Of a DNA stretch of 64,000 bases, positions 41,837-50,468 are shown piece after piece (positions within the stretch are counted from its first letter, which is position 1; every line of letters begins with the position of its first letter). The DNA is taken from the NCBI RefSeq assembly GCF_001426545.1, contig NZ_LMEZ01000006.1:108074-172073 (forward strand). The letters run 5' to 3'. Below the pieces are notes generated by a model that saw nothing but the letters and a program-made list of their open reading frames with translations, did not search any database and was not told the origin of the DNA. The translations under genes were made by a program, and so were the position numbers. This DNA is from Mycobacterium sp. Root135. GTDB taxonomy: Bacteria; Actinomycetota; Actinomycetes; Mycobacteriales; Mycobacteriaceae.

Positions 41837-43363
41837 ATGACGACTCCGACCGCCGCGCGCCAACCGAAATCCCGTTTCGGGAGCCACGTCTCGCGCCTGA
41901 CCGCATTCGCCGCGTCCCGGGAGGGCCGACCGGCTCGTCTGGGCTTCCTCGGTGCGGTGTTGATCACCCTCGGTGGCCTCGGCGCGGGCAGCACTCGGTT
42001 GCACGATCCGGTGCTCGAGTCGATTTCCCTGTCCTGGTTGCGTTTTGGGCACGGTCTGGTGTTCTCGTCGCTGCTGTTGTGGGGTGGCGTCGCGGCGATG
42101 CTGATCGCCTGGTTGCTGTTGGGCCGCCGGGTCGTCGACCGCACCGCGACCACGTACACGATGCTGGCGACGACCGGGTTCTGGTTGACGCCACTGTTGT
42201 TGAGCGCGCCGGTGTTCAGCCGCGACACGTATTCGTATCTGGCACAGGGAGCCTTGCTGCGCGACGGATTCGACCCCTACGTCGTCGGCCCGATCGAGAA
42301 CCCCAATCCGTTGCTCGACGACGTGAGCCCGATCTGGACGACGACGACCGCCCCGTACGGCCCGGTGTTCATCCTGGTCGCCAAGTTCGTCACGATGGTG
42401 GTCGGCGACCACGTCATCGAGGGCACCATGCTGCTGCGGCTCTGCATGCTGCCCGGGCTGGTGATGCTGATCTGGGCCGCCCCGCGGATCGCGCGCCACG
42501 TCGGGGCCAACGGGCCTGCCGCCCTGTGGATCTGCGTGCTCAACCCGTTGGTGATCATCCACCTGATGGGTGGTGTCCACAACGAGATGCTGATGGTCGG
42601 CCTGATGATGGCGGCCATCGCACTGACCTTGCAGAACAGACCGGTGTGGGGCGTCAGCCTGATCGCCATCGCGGTTGCGGTGAAGGCGACGGCGGGAATC
42701 GCCCTGCCGTTCATGGTGTGGATGTGGATGCACCGACTCAGGGAGAAACGCGGTCTCGGGCCTGCGCGTGCCTTCGGCTTGGCCACCGGCGCGTCGGCGC
42801 TCATCTTCGTGGTGGTGTTCGCCGTGGTGTCGTGGCTGGCGGGGGTCGGGCTCGGCTGGCTGACTGCGCTCGCGGGCTCGGTGAAGATCATCAACTGGCT
42901 CACGGTGCCGACCGCGGTGGCGAACCTGGTCAACGCCATCGGCGGCCTGTTCCTGCCGGTGAACTTCTATGCCGTCCTCGAGGTGACGCGCATCGCCGGG
43001 GTGGCGATCATCGCCATCTCACTTCCGTTGCTGTGGTGGCGGTTCCGCCACGACGACCGGGAGGCCCTGACGGGAATCGCGTTGGCGATGCTCGTCGTGG
43101 TGTTGTTCGTCCCCGCGGCCCTCCCCTGGTACTACACGTGGCCGCTGGCCGTGCTGTCGGCGCTGGCGCAGAGCAGGCAGTCGATCGCGGTCATCGCGGG
43201 GTTCTCGACGTGGATCATGGTGATCTTCAAGCCCGACGGCTCACACGGCATGTACTCGTGGTTGCACGTCGGGCTCGCCACCGCGTGTGCGGCGGTGGCG
43301 TGGTATTCGCTGGCGAAGTCCCCCGAGAGCGCGGAGGCCGAGAAGGCCCCCGCCGCCCCGTAG
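41837..43363 (+). CDS. mptA: Alpha-(1->6) mannopyranosyltransferase MptA
   Basis: GT-C fold polyprenyl-phosphomannose-dependent mannosyltransferase that extends the lipomannan backbone (508 aa, about 13 helices). The first periplasmic loop carries LSAPVFSRDTYSYLAQG with an Asp-containing motif typical for GT-C enzymes, and later WLTVPTAVANL and FVPAALPWYYTWPL. Start ATG at 41837, five bases after idsA2, so the two are probably co-transcribed. The assignment follows sequence and gene order of M. tuberculosis Rv2174. Confidence 0.95.
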   Translation: MTTPTAARQPKSRFGSHVSRLTAFAASREGRPARLGFLGAVLITLGGLGAGSTRLHDPVLESISLSWLRFGHGLVFSSLLLWGGVAAMLIAWLLLGRRVVDRTATTYTMLATTGFWLTPLLLSAPVFSRDTYSYLAQGALLRDGFDPYVVGPIENPNPLLDDVSPIWTTTTAPYGPVFILVAKFVTMVVGDHVIEGTMLLRLCMLPGLVMLIWAAPRIARHVGANGPAALWICVLNPLVIIHLMGGVHNEMLMVGLMMAAIALTLQNRPVWGVSLIAIAVAVKATAGIALPFMVWMWMHRLREKRGLGPARAFGLATGASALIFVVVFAVVSWLAGVGLGWLTALAGSVKIINWLTVPTAVANLVNAIGGLFLPVNFYAVLEVTRIAGVAIIAISLPLLWWRFRHDDREALTGIALAMLVVVLFVPAALPWYYTWPLAVLSALAQSRQSIAVIAGFSTWIMVIFKPDGSHGMYSWLHVGLATACAAVAWYSLAKSPESAEAEKAPAAP

Positions 43364-43370
43364 GCCGGTC

Positions 43371-43775
43371 CTAGTACGCCATCGCCTGAGCGCGGCGAAC
43401 CACCTCGCGGGCCTGATGCGAATGCAGCGCGTCGACCGGCCGGGCGTTCTCGACGACCTCTCCGGTGCCGTCACGGCTGAGGGTCAGCGACGGGTCCGGG
43501 GTGAAGAGCCACCGGACGATGTCGTTTTCGCTGTAGCCGCCGTCGTGCAGCACGACCAGGAGGCCCGACAGACTCTTCACGACGTGGTTCTTGTCGTCGA
43601 AGAAGATCTTGGGCACCACCAGGACGCCGTTGCGGCGGACGCTGATGAGGTGCTTCTGGCGCAGGTGCTGGTGCACCTTGGTCACCGGGATGCCGAGGAT
43701 GGACGCCACGGCGGGCAGGTCGTAGACGGCTTCGTCGGGGTCCAGAACGTCGTCGGCAGCCGGAATGTTGCTCAC
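43371..43775 (-). CDS. Rv2175c-like DNA-binding protein, PknL partner
   Basis: 134-aa protein with an N-terminal winged helix-turn-helix (VYDLPAVASILGIPVTKVHQHL and HLISVRRNGVLVVP) and a helical C-terminus. The M. tuberculosis homologue Rv2175c binds DNA and is phosphorylated by PknL. The GTG at 43775 lies 7 bases after a TAGACT -10 motif and has no ribosome site, so it is probably leaderless. It is divergent from pknL with only 23 bases between the starts. Confidence 0.93.
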   Translation of the reverse strand: MSNIPAADDVLDPDEAVYDLPAVASILGIPVTKVHQHLRQKHLISVRRNGVLVVPKIFFDDKNHVVKSLSGLLVVLHDGGYSENDIVRWLFTPDPSLTLSRDGTGEVVENARPVDALHSHQAREVVRRAQAMAY

Positions 43776-43798
43776 CGGTCCGAGTCTAAGATGCGTGC
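43776..43798. promoter_or_regulatory. bidirectional promoter between the Rv2175c-like gene and pknL
   Basis: On the minus strand TAGACT (43788-43783) lies 7 bases before the GTG at 43775; on the plus strand TAAGAT (43787-43792) lies 6 bases before the GTG at 43799. The two -10 hexamers share the TA step at 43787-43788. Both fit mycobacterial TANNNT and leaderless spacing. Confidence 0.6.
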
Positions 43799-45052
43799 GT
43801 GGATACCAGCCAACGATCGGACCCGCTCGTCGGCATCGTGTTGGATGCGCGGTACCGCGTCGACGCCCTGATCGCCACGGGCGGGATGTCCGCGGTGTAC
43901 CGCGGACTGGATCTCCGGCTGGACCGTCCGGTGGCGCTGAAGGTGATGGATTCCCGCTATGCGGGCGATTCCCAGTTCCTGGTGCGGTTCCAGCGCGAGG
44001 CCCGCGCCGTCGCGCGGCTGAAGGATCCCGGGCTGGTCGCGGTCTACGACCAGGGCCTCGGGGACCATGGCGCCGGCCTTCCGTACCTGGTCATGGAGTT
44101 GATCGAAGGCGGAACGCTGCGTGAGCTGCTCCGTGAGCGCGGTCCGATGCCGCCGCACGCCGTCGCCGCGGTGCTGACGCCGATCCTCGGGGGTCTGGCG
44201 GCGGCGCACCGGGCGGGGTTGGTGCACCGCGACATCAAACCGGAGAACGTGCTGATCTCCGACGACGGCGAGGTGAAGATCGCCGACTTCGGTTTGGTCC
44301 GCGCCGTCGCCGAGGCGAAGATCACCTCGACGAGTGTGATCCTGGGCACCGCCGCCTATTTGTCACCCGAGCAGGTCGGAACCGGCGACGCGACCCCCGA
44401 GAGCGACGTCTACGGCGTCGGCATCCTCGCCTACGAATTGCTCACCGGGAGCACCCCGTTCACCGGTGACAGCGTGCTCGCCGTGGCGTACCAGCGGATG
44501 GACAACGACGTGCCGCCGCCCAGTGCGGCGATCACGGGGGTGCCGCCGCAATTCGACGAGTTGGTGCGGCGGGCGACGAGGCGCACGCCAGGGGACCGCT
44601 ATCCCGACGCGACGGCGATGGGCGCCGACCTCGACGCCGTCGTGACCGAACTGGGCCTGCCGTCGTTCCGGGTGCCTGCGCCGGCGAACTCCGCTCAGCA
44701 CGTCGCGTCGGCGGAGTTTCAGAGCCGGCTGGACGACCGCGACGAGCACACCACCGAGGCGACTGCGGCCCCGGCGCCACCGACGCCGATCCTGCCCACC
44801 CGTGACGTGGCTCCCCCACCGGCGCCGCGTCAACACACCCGGGAGATGACGCGCGGCCCCGGCGATTGGGAACGTCCCGAACGCGGTTACGCCGCAGGCC
44901 AATTCGCGGGTATCGACATCGACGAGCTGGAGTGGGCCAGGCAACGCGGCCGACGCGTGACGATGTTCTGGTCGGTCGGCATTCTGACGCTCACCGCACT
45001 TGTCGCCGCCGGAGCGTGGACGCTCGGCAGCAACCTGCAGGGGCTGTTCTAG
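43799..45052 (+). CDS. pknL: PknL Ser/Thr protein kinase
   Basis: Eukaryotic-type membrane kinase (417 aa). Kinase domain: glycine-rich loop IATGGMSAVYRG, K48 in VALKVMD, D145 in HRDIKPEN, D163 in DFG, and activation-loop T176/T178, corresponding to the autophosphorylated threonines of M. tuberculosis PknL. The linker is Pro/Ala-rich, with a helix near 388-408 and a very short extracellular tail, so it has no sensory ectodomain. GTG at 43799 is supported by a -10 six bases upstream. It is paired with the divergent Rv2175c-like substrate gene. Confidence 0.95.
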   Translation: MDTSQRSDPLVGIVLDARYRVDALIATGGMSAVYRGLDLRLDRPVALKVMDSRYAGDSQFLVRFQREARAVARLKDPGLVAVYDQGLGDHGAGLPYLVMELIEGGTLRELLRERGPMPPHAVAAVLTPILGGLAAAHRAGLVHRDIKPENVLISDDGEVKIADFGLVRAVAEAKITSTSVILGTAAYLSPEQVGTGDATPESDVYGVGILAYELLTGSTPFTGDSVLAVAYQRMDNDVPPPSAAITGVPPQFDELVRRATRRTPGDRYPDATAMGADLDAVVTELGLPSFRVPAPANSAQHVASAEFQSRLDDRDEHTTEATAAPAPPTPILPTRDVAPPPAPRQHTREMTRGPGDWERPERGYAAGQFAGIDIDELEWARQRGRRVTMFWSVGILTLTALVAAGAWTLGSNLQGLF

Positions 45053-46446
45053 CCTCGCAGCATCTCGGCGACCAGGAAGGCCAACTCGAGGGACTGCTGG
45101 GTGTTCAGCCGCGGGTCGCACGCCGTCTCGTAGCGCCCGGCCAGATCGGCGTCCGAGATGTCCTGCGCGCCACCGAGGCACTCCGTGACGTTCTCACCGG
45201 TGATCTCGACGTGGATGCCGCCGGGGTGGGTGCCCAGCGAGCGATGCACCTCGAAGAAGCCCTGGACCTCGTCGACGATGCGGTCGAAGTGCCGTGTCTT
45301 GTAACCGGTCGACGACTCGTGGGTGTTGCCGTGCATCGGGTCGCACTGCCAGATCACCTGACGGCCCGTGGCTTGCACCTTCTCGATGATCGGCGGCAGC
45401 AGGTCGCGCACCTTGCCGTTTCCCATCCGGCTGACCAGCGTCAGGCGTCCCGCCTGATTGTGCGGATCGAGACGCTCGACGTACTCGACGGCCAACTCTG
45501 GCGGCGTCGTCGGCCCGATCTTGACGCCGATCGGGTTGGAGATGGTCTCCACGAAACCGATGTGCGCGCCGTCGAGTTGGCGGGTGCGGTCACCGATCCA
45601 CACGTAGTGCGCCGACAGGTCGTAGAGCCGCGGTTCGGGCGCCTCGACGGGAAACTCGTTGGACAGCCGCAACATCGCCCGCTCGTAGTCCAGCACCAGC
45701 GCCTCGTGGCTGGCGTAGATCTCGGCGGTCTGGAGGTTGATGTCGTTGACGCCGCACGCGCTCATGAACCGCAGCGCGCGGTCGATTTCGGCGGCCAGCG
45801 CCTCGTACCGGGCACCCGCGGGCGAGGTGCGGACGAACTCGCGGTTCCAGTCGTGCACCGATTCCAGCGAGGCGAGTCCGGACGACGTCATGGCCCGCAC
45901 CAGGTTCATCGCGGCGCTGGCGTTGGCGTAGGCGCGCACCAGTCGCGAGGCGTCGTGGTCGCGCACCGAGGCGTCGGGGGCGAACCCGTTGACCATGTCG
46001 CCGCGGTAGGACTTGAGGCCAAGCGCGTCGACGTCGGACGACCGCGGCTTGGCGTACTGGCCGGCGATGCGCGCGACCTTGACCACCGGCATGCTGGCGC
46101 CGTAGGTCAGCACGACGGCCATCTGCAGCAGCGTGCGGATGTTGGCCCGGATGTGCGGTTCGGTGTTGTCGACGAACGTCTCGGCGCAGTCGCCGCCCTG
46201 GAGCAGGAATGCCTCTCCGCGCGCGACGTCGGCGAGGTGGCCCTTGAGCCGCTCGATCTCCGACGGCACGGTCACCGGCGGCACGCTCTCCAGGACCGTC
46301 CGCATTGCCTTGGCCTGGTCCGCGGGCCAGCTCGGCTGCTGGGCAGCCGGCTTGGCGAGGGCGGCGTCGAGCCGCTCGCGGAGGTCACTCGACAGCGGCG
46401 GGAGCTCCGGCAGCTGGTCGATGGGCACGTCGACGGTCCAGTTCAC
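45049..46446 (-). CDS. aroG: DAHP synthase, class II (shikimate pathway)
   Basis: Class II 3-deoxy-D-arabino-heptulosonate 7-phosphate synthase (465 aa), first step of aromatic amino-acid biosynthesis. Metal and substrate residues lie in LLQGGDCAETFVDN, RIAGQYAKPRS, GFVETISNPIGVKIGPTTPP, WQCDPMHGNTHES and HVEITGENVTECLGG. Start GTG at 46446; TACCAT lies 6 bases upstream, so a leaderless transcript is likely. The stop overlaps pknL by four bases in convergent orientation. Confidence 0.97.
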   Translation of the reverse strand: MNWTVDVPIDQLPELPPLSSDLRERLDAALAKPAAQQPSWPADQAKAMRTVLESVPPVTVPSEIERLKGHLADVARGEAFLLQGGDCAETFVDNTEPHIRANIRTLLQMAVVLTYGASMPVVKVARIAGQYAKPRSSDVDALGLKSYRGDMVNGFAPDASVRDHDASRLVRAYANASAAMNLVRAMTSSGLASLESVHDWNREFVRTSPAGARYEALAAEIDRALRFMSACGVNDINLQTAEIYASHEALVLDYERAMLRLSNEFPVEAPEPRLYDLSAHYVWIGDRTRQLDGAHIGFVETISNPIGVKIGPTTPPELAVEYVERLDPHNQAGRLTLVSRMGNGKVRDLLPPIIEKVQATGRQVIWQCDPMHGNTHESSTGYKTRHFDRIVDEVQGFFEVHRSLGTHPGGIHVEITGENVTECLGGAQDISDADLAGRYETACDPRLNTQQSLELAFLVAEMLRG

Positions 46447-46452
46447 CCGTCC

Positions 46453-46458
46453 ATGGTA
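46453..46458 (-). promoter_or_regulatory. -10 element for leaderless aroG
   Basis: TACCAT followed by six bases and the aroG GTG; no Shine-Dalgarno is present. Confidence 0.5.
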
Positions 46459-46508
46459 ACTGCGCGCGGACCCTCCCCTTGCATCCCGGTCCCGCGCATC
46501 GCCGCAGT

Positions 46509-47045
46509 TCAGGAGCGTGCGGCCCAGGACCCGTCATCGTCGTCGTCGGGGTCCTCGTCATGTCCGGAGAGACCCGTCACCAAGCGGAACCTCGTCAGGT
46601 TGTGTCTGGCGTCGACCAACGCGTCGTGGGTGTCCCTCGGCCGCGGCGGCATTCGCGGTGATCCGCGGTCCTCCCAGAACTGCCGCAACTCCCTGGTGAA
46701 CCGCGGGATCGCGGGCGGCAGATCGGTCATCGGCCCCCAAAGCTGGCACAGCACGACGTGGTCGTAGGCGGCCACCCAGGCCCACAATTCGATGGTCTCG
46801 TCGCCGTCGACGTCGAAGAAGTCCTCGAGGTCCGAGCGGATCTGACGCCGGGACTTCCACAGTTTCGACGACGGCGACGGCAGCTTCGGCAGCACGTGCT
46901 TGCGCACCCAGGCGCCGGCCCGCTCCGGGTTGAATTCGGTTGAAATGGCGTAATATTCGCGGCCATCCTCGGCTGCCACGCCGATCGATATCAGGTCGAT
47001 GGTGCGGCCGTCGTCGATGAACTCGGTGTCGTAGAAGTAGCGCAT
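46509..47045 (-). CDS. DEDD 3'-5' exoribonuclease (RNase AS type)
   Basis: 178-aa exoribonuclease similar to M. tuberculosis Rv2179c (RNase AS), which removes 3' adenylate tails. DEDD catalytic residues: D6 and E8 in YDTEFID, Asp in AAYDHVVL, and Asp in the DTHDALVDARHN segment. The C-terminal tail is acidic (DEDPDDDDDGS). The ATG at 47045 overlaps the stop of the upstream membrane-protein gene (TGATG), indicating an operon. Confidence 0.93.
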   Translation of the reverse strand: MRYFYDTEFIDDGRTIDLISIGVAAEDGREYYAISTEFNPERAGAWVRKHVLPKLPSPSSKLWKSRRQIRSDLEDFFDVDGDETIELWAWVAAYDHVVLCQLWGPMTDLPPAIPRFTRELRQFWEDRGSPRMPPRPRDTHDALVDARHNLTRFRLVTGLSGHDEDPDDDDDGSWAARS

Positions 47046-47926
47046 CAGGAGGCGTCCGTCCCCACCGGGGCCGGAGCCGGATGGATCTCCCGGTCGAGCT
47101 GGGCGTCGACCTCGACGTCGTCGGGGAAGTGCGGCTCGCCCGCGATGACGTGTTGCAGCCAGAGCTTGGCGGACACGACGGGGCGGCGCAGCCGACGCTC
47201 CCGCTCCAGCGACCGGTGCATCCGGCGGGGCCTGCGCCCGTAGCGCCACCGCGCCCACGGCGCATGCGGGCGCGAGACCCGAATCGCGCCGACGATCAGC
47301 AGCGGCGTGATGAACATGCCCACCAAACCGGTCCACACCTTTCCCTTGAGCAACACCATCACGGCCAGCGCCAGGGTGATCAGGGCTATTCCGATGACGG
47401 CGCCGCGAGCCAGCAGCGTCTGGTCCTGGCGCCAGATGTCGATGTCGAAGAACGACAACGGGTTGAAGCCGAGGATGAGCAACCCGGCCACTGCGACCGC
47501 GGCGAACACCGCGTCCACCGAGGTGCGGCCGTCCTCGGACCAGTACACGTCCTGCAGGTGCAAGATGAGCGCGAACTCGTCGAGCACCAGGGCCGCGCCC
47601 ATCCCGAACATGATGGCGGCGACGGTGAACTCCGGCACGCCGCCGTCGACGGCGAGCGTCACCATCGTCACCCCGGACACCATGACCAGGATCACACCGA
47701 TGACGACGTGGTGGATGTGGGTCGTCCCGTGACCCATGTTCCGAGGCTGCCACCACTTGGGCGGGGTGCCGTCGGCGTTGTTGTTCTCGTTGTGCCGGAT
47801 GTATCGGACGATCGTGCGCGTCACCAGGAACGTCAGCAGAAACGCGATCAGGCACCACATCAGCGGTTGCCGGCCAGGCGGGATCGCCAAGTCGAGCCCG
47901 AAGTCGAACTTCCAATCGTCGAACAC
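47045..47926 (-). CDS. Integral membrane protein (Rv2180c-like)
   Basis: About 293-aa membrane protein with roughly six helices, a conserved NMGHGTTHIHHVVIG loop with several His residues and LDEFALILHLQDVYW. It corresponds to M. tuberculosis Rv2180c; function unknown, the His-rich loop could bind metal or lipid. The GTG at 47926 is preferred over a TTG at 47932 because TAAGTT lies 6 bases upstream (leaderless pattern). It is in operon with the exoribonuclease and divergent from a mannosyltransferase gene. Confidence 0.85.
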   Translation of the reverse strand: MFDDWKFDFGLDLAIPPGRQPLMWCLIAFLLTFLVTRTIVRYIRHNENNNADGTPPKWWQPRNMGHGTTHIHHVVIGVILVMVSGVTMVTLAVDGGVPEFTVAAIMFGMGAALVLDEFALILHLQDVYWSEDGRTSVDAVFAAVAVAGLLILGFNPLSFFDIDIWRQDQTLLARGAVIGIALITLALAVMVLLKGKVWTGLVGMFITPLLIVGAIRVSRPHAPWARWRYGRRPRRMHRSLERERRLRRPVVSAKLWLQHVIAGEPHFPDDVEVDAQLDREIHPAPAPVGTDAS

Positions 47927-47931
47927 CCGCA

Positions 47932-47937
47932 AAACTT
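47932..47937 (-). promoter_or_regulatory. -10 element for the Rv2180c-like gene
   Basis: TAAGTT, six bases before the GTG at 47926. Confidence 0.45.
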
Positions 47938-48010
47938 ACGCCGACCTGCGCGCGTCGTGGACCGGATGGTCCCCGACTCGCCGGGGGCCACCGATACTCT
48001 GGTCCGCGAC

Positions 48011-49288
48011 ATGAGAATTCGGCAGTTCCGCAGCGGAGCGTGGTGGGCAGGCGCGGGATGGCGGCTGTTCCAGTTGCTCACCGTCGCGGCGGTGGTCTGG
48101 GCGGGGTGGCGGCTGCTGGCCGTGACCCCCTATCGCATCGACATCGACGTCTACCGGATGGGCGGTCGGGCGTGGCTCGACGGAACGTCCCTCTACCGCG
48201 ACGGCGTGCTCTTCCACACCGTCGCCGGCCTCGACCTGCCGTTCACCTACCCACCGCTCGCGGCCGCCGTCTTCGCTCCGTTCGCGATGCTGTCGCTGAA
48301 CGCGGCGAGCGCGTGCATCACGGCCGTCACCTTCGTGTTGCTGATGGTCACCACGGCGATCGTGCTGACCCGCCTCGGGGTGCTGGACGGGTGGCAACGC
48401 CGCTGCTGGCTGGCCGCGGCGATCGTCGCCCCGGCCGCCGTCTATCTGGAGCCCATCCGGTCGAACTTCGAGTTCGGCCAGATCAACGTCGTGCTCATGA
48501 CGCTCGTCATCGCCGACTGCGTGCCGAAGAAGACGCCATGGCCGCGGGGGTTGCTGCTCGGCGTGGCCATCGCGCTCAAGCTGACGCCCGCCGTGTTCCT
48601 GCTGTACTTCCTCCTTCGGCGCGACACCAGGGCGCTGCTGACGAGCGTGGCGTCGGCGGTGGTGGCGACGGCCGTCGGATTCATGCTGGCCGCCAGGGAT
48701 TCGTGGGAGTACTGGACTCAGACGATCCGCGACACCGACCGCATCGGCACCGCCACCTATCTGACCAACCAGAACATCGCGGGCACCCTGGCCCGCCTCG
48801 GGCTCGGTGAAACGCCGCGGTTCTTCGTGTGGTTGGTCGCCTGCTTCGCGGTGCTCGGCTTGACCTGGTGGGCGGTTCGCCGGGTGCTGCGGCCTGGCGA
48901 GACCGCCTCGGTGCGGGCCGGCGACCAGGCGGTGCTGGCGTTGATCTGCGTGGCGATGTTCGGCTTGGTCGTCTCGCCGGTGTCGTGGTCGCACCACTGG
49001 GTGTGGGCGTTACCGGCGATCATCACGACGGGCGTGCTCGGGGTGCGCTATCGCAGCGTCGCGATGGGTGTCCTCAGCGCCGTCGGAATCCTGCTGACCT
49101 ACTTCGTGCCGATTCACCTGATGGTCGAACACGAGGAGACGTCCGCCGCGCTGTGGCGCCAGCTCCTCGGCGGTTCCTACGTGTGGTGGGCGCTGGCCCT
49201 GATCGCCGTGTCGGGGGCGGTCACGCTGCGCGAGCGCGACGGCTCAGGGGCGAACGCGGACGCCACACCGGCGCACGCGGCGACCTAG
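48011..49288 (+). CDS. GT87 alpha-(1->2) mannosyltransferase
   Basis: Membrane GT-C glycosyltransferase (425 aa, about 10-11 helices, DUF2029) corresponding to M. tuberculosis Rv2181, which adds single alpha-1,2-mannose branches to lipomannan and lipoarabinomannan using polyprenyl-phosphomannose. The periplasmic loop has YRIDIDVYRMGGRAWLDG with the Asp-containing catalytic motif, followed by LPFTYPPLAAAVFAPF. The ATG at 48011 is preceded by TACTCT ten bases upstream, suggesting a very short leader. It works with MptA in lipoglycan assembly. Confidence 0.93.
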   Translation: MRIRQFRSGAWWAGAGWRLFQLLTVAAVVWAGWRLLAVTPYRIDIDVYRMGGRAWLDGTSLYRDGVLFHTVAGLDLPFTYPPLAAAVFAPFAMLSLNAASACITAVTFVLLMVTTAIVLTRLGVLDGWQRRCWLAAAIVAPAAVYLEPIRSNFEFGQINVVLMTLVIADCVPKKTPWPRGLLLGVAIALKLTPAVFLLYFLLRRDTRALLTSVASAVVATAVGFMLAARDSWEYWTQTIRDTDRIGTATYLTNQNIAGTLARLGLGETPRFFVWLVACFAVLGLTWWAVRRVLRPGETASVRAGDQAVLALICVAMFGLVVSPVSWSHHWVWALPAIITTGVLGVRYRSVAMGVLSAVGILLTYFVPIHLMVEHEETSAALWRQLLGGSYVWWALALIAVSGAVTLRERDGSGANADATPAHAAT

Positions 49289-50022
49289 CCCGCAGCGGAG
49301 GTCGGCATCCGGGCGGGAGGCGTGCCGTCGGATCCGCCGGCCCCACCTTCGAGTGCGACCTTCACGTCGGCGGCGTACAGGTCGACGTACTCCTGGCCGG
49401 ACATCTGCATCAGCTCGTACATCACCTCGTCGATGACGGCGCGCTCGATGAAGCGGTTGCCCGCGAGGCCCTCGAACCGGGAGAAGTCCAGCGGCTTGCC
49501 GAAGCGGACCTCGACGCGGCCGAAGTGCCACATCTTCGATCCGGGCGGGTTGACGTCGTCCGTGCCGACCATGGCCACCGGGATGACGGGGACGCCGGTC
49601 TCCAGCGCCAGCCGGGCGATGCCGGTCTTGCCCTTGTAGAGACGGCCGTCGGGCGAGCGGGTGCCCTCCGGGTACATGCCGAGGACCTTGCCCTTGCCGA
49701 GGATGCGCTTCGCGGTGGTGAGGGCGGCGAGTGCGGCGTCGGCGTCGGTCCGGTCGATCGGGACCTGTCCGGCGGCGGTGTAGAACCAGCGGGTGAACCA
49801 GCCCTTGAGTCCGGTGCCGGTGAAGTACTCCGCCTTGGCCAGGTAGGTGATCCGACGCCGGACCACCAGGCACTTGTAGAAGCTGTCGGCGACGGCGAGG
49901 TGATTACTGGCGAGGATGACGGCGCCGCGGTCCGGAACGTTCTCCAGCCCAACCACTTTCGGGCGACCGACCAAGGTCAGCAGCGGGCCCATGAAGACGT
50001 ATTTGAAGAGCCAATACCACAT
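49285..50022 (-). CDS. PlsC-type 1-acyl-sn-glycerol-3-phosphate acyltransferase
   Basis: Membrane-associated lysophospholipid acyltransferase (245 aa), like M. tuberculosis Rv2182c. The HX4D motif is NHLAVAD, the second block YPEGTRSPDGRLYKGKTG, and the family's GVPVIPVAMVG follows. The ATG at 50022 starts a short hydrophobic segment. It converges on the mannosyltransferase gene with a 4-base overlap. It probably acylates glycerol-phosphate or PIM precursors; the substrate is not defined. Confidence 0.93.
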   Translation of the reverse strand: MWYWLFKYVFMGPLLTLVGRPKVVGLENVPDRGAVILASNHLAVADSFYKCLVVRRRITYLAKAEYFTGTGLKGWFTRWFYTAAGQVPIDRTDADAALAALTTAKRILGKGKVLGMYPEGTRSPDGRLYKGKTGIARLALETGVPVIPVAMVGTDDVNPPGSKMWHFGRVEVRFGKPLDFSRFEGLAGNRFIERAVIDEVMYELMQMSGQEYVDLYAADVKVALEGGAGGSDGTPPARMPTSAAG

Positions 50023-50081
50023 CGAGCCTCCCGCGGCGGGCTCCCGGACGGTGCCCTGCGACAACTGTACCCAGTCGCGGG

Positions 50082-50468
50082 TCAGTCCTCGACGCTGACG
50101 GGGATGTGTTGGTAATGGCCCGGCGCGGACGGCGGCGGATCGCCGCCGGGTCGAGGGTCGGTCGGCGGCGACGGGGTGTCGGGACCGCCGGAACCGGGGC
50201 CCGCGGCGTCGGTCATGGCGTCGGTCATCGCGCGGACCACCGACAGCAACGCGACGCCGTGTTCGGCGATGACGCCGAGCAGCGGGTGCTGTTCGCCGGA
50301 CACCAACGCGGCAAGGGCGCACACCGGGCACCACACCTGCTGGCACTTGCCCTCGCTGCCCGAGGTGGCGCGGGCGGCGGCCATTCTCACGGCGGGGTCC
50401 AGCTTGTTCAGGATCGACTGCGCGAGCTGGCGCAGCTCGGGAGGAAGGTCGGTGTGGAAGTCGCTCAT
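50082..50468 (-). CDS. Conserved hypothetical protein with C-x4-C-x2-C cluster
   Basis: 128-aa protein in the position of M. tuberculosis Rv2183c. It starts with an acidic amphipathic segment (DLPPELRQLAQSILNKL), then CQQVWCPVCALAAL with three cysteines that could bind a metal, then helices and a long Pro/Gly/Asp-rich disordered C-terminus. Function unknown. It overlaps the ATPase gene (ATGA) and follows it in the same operon, so it may assist or be regulated with that ATPase. Confidence 0.85.
   Translation of the reverse strand: MSDFHTDLPPELRQLAQSILNKLDPAVRMAAARATSGSEGKCQQVWCPVCALAALVSGEQHPLLGVIAEHGVALLSVVRAMTDAMTDAAGPGSGGPDTPSPPTDPRPGGDPPPSAPGHYQHIPVSVED

Noticed and set aside
46509..47915. 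A single long frame joining the exoribonuclease to upstream sequence
   Set aside because: Upstream part is a shadow of the membrane-protein gene; the ATG at 47045 begins the conserved DEDD protein.
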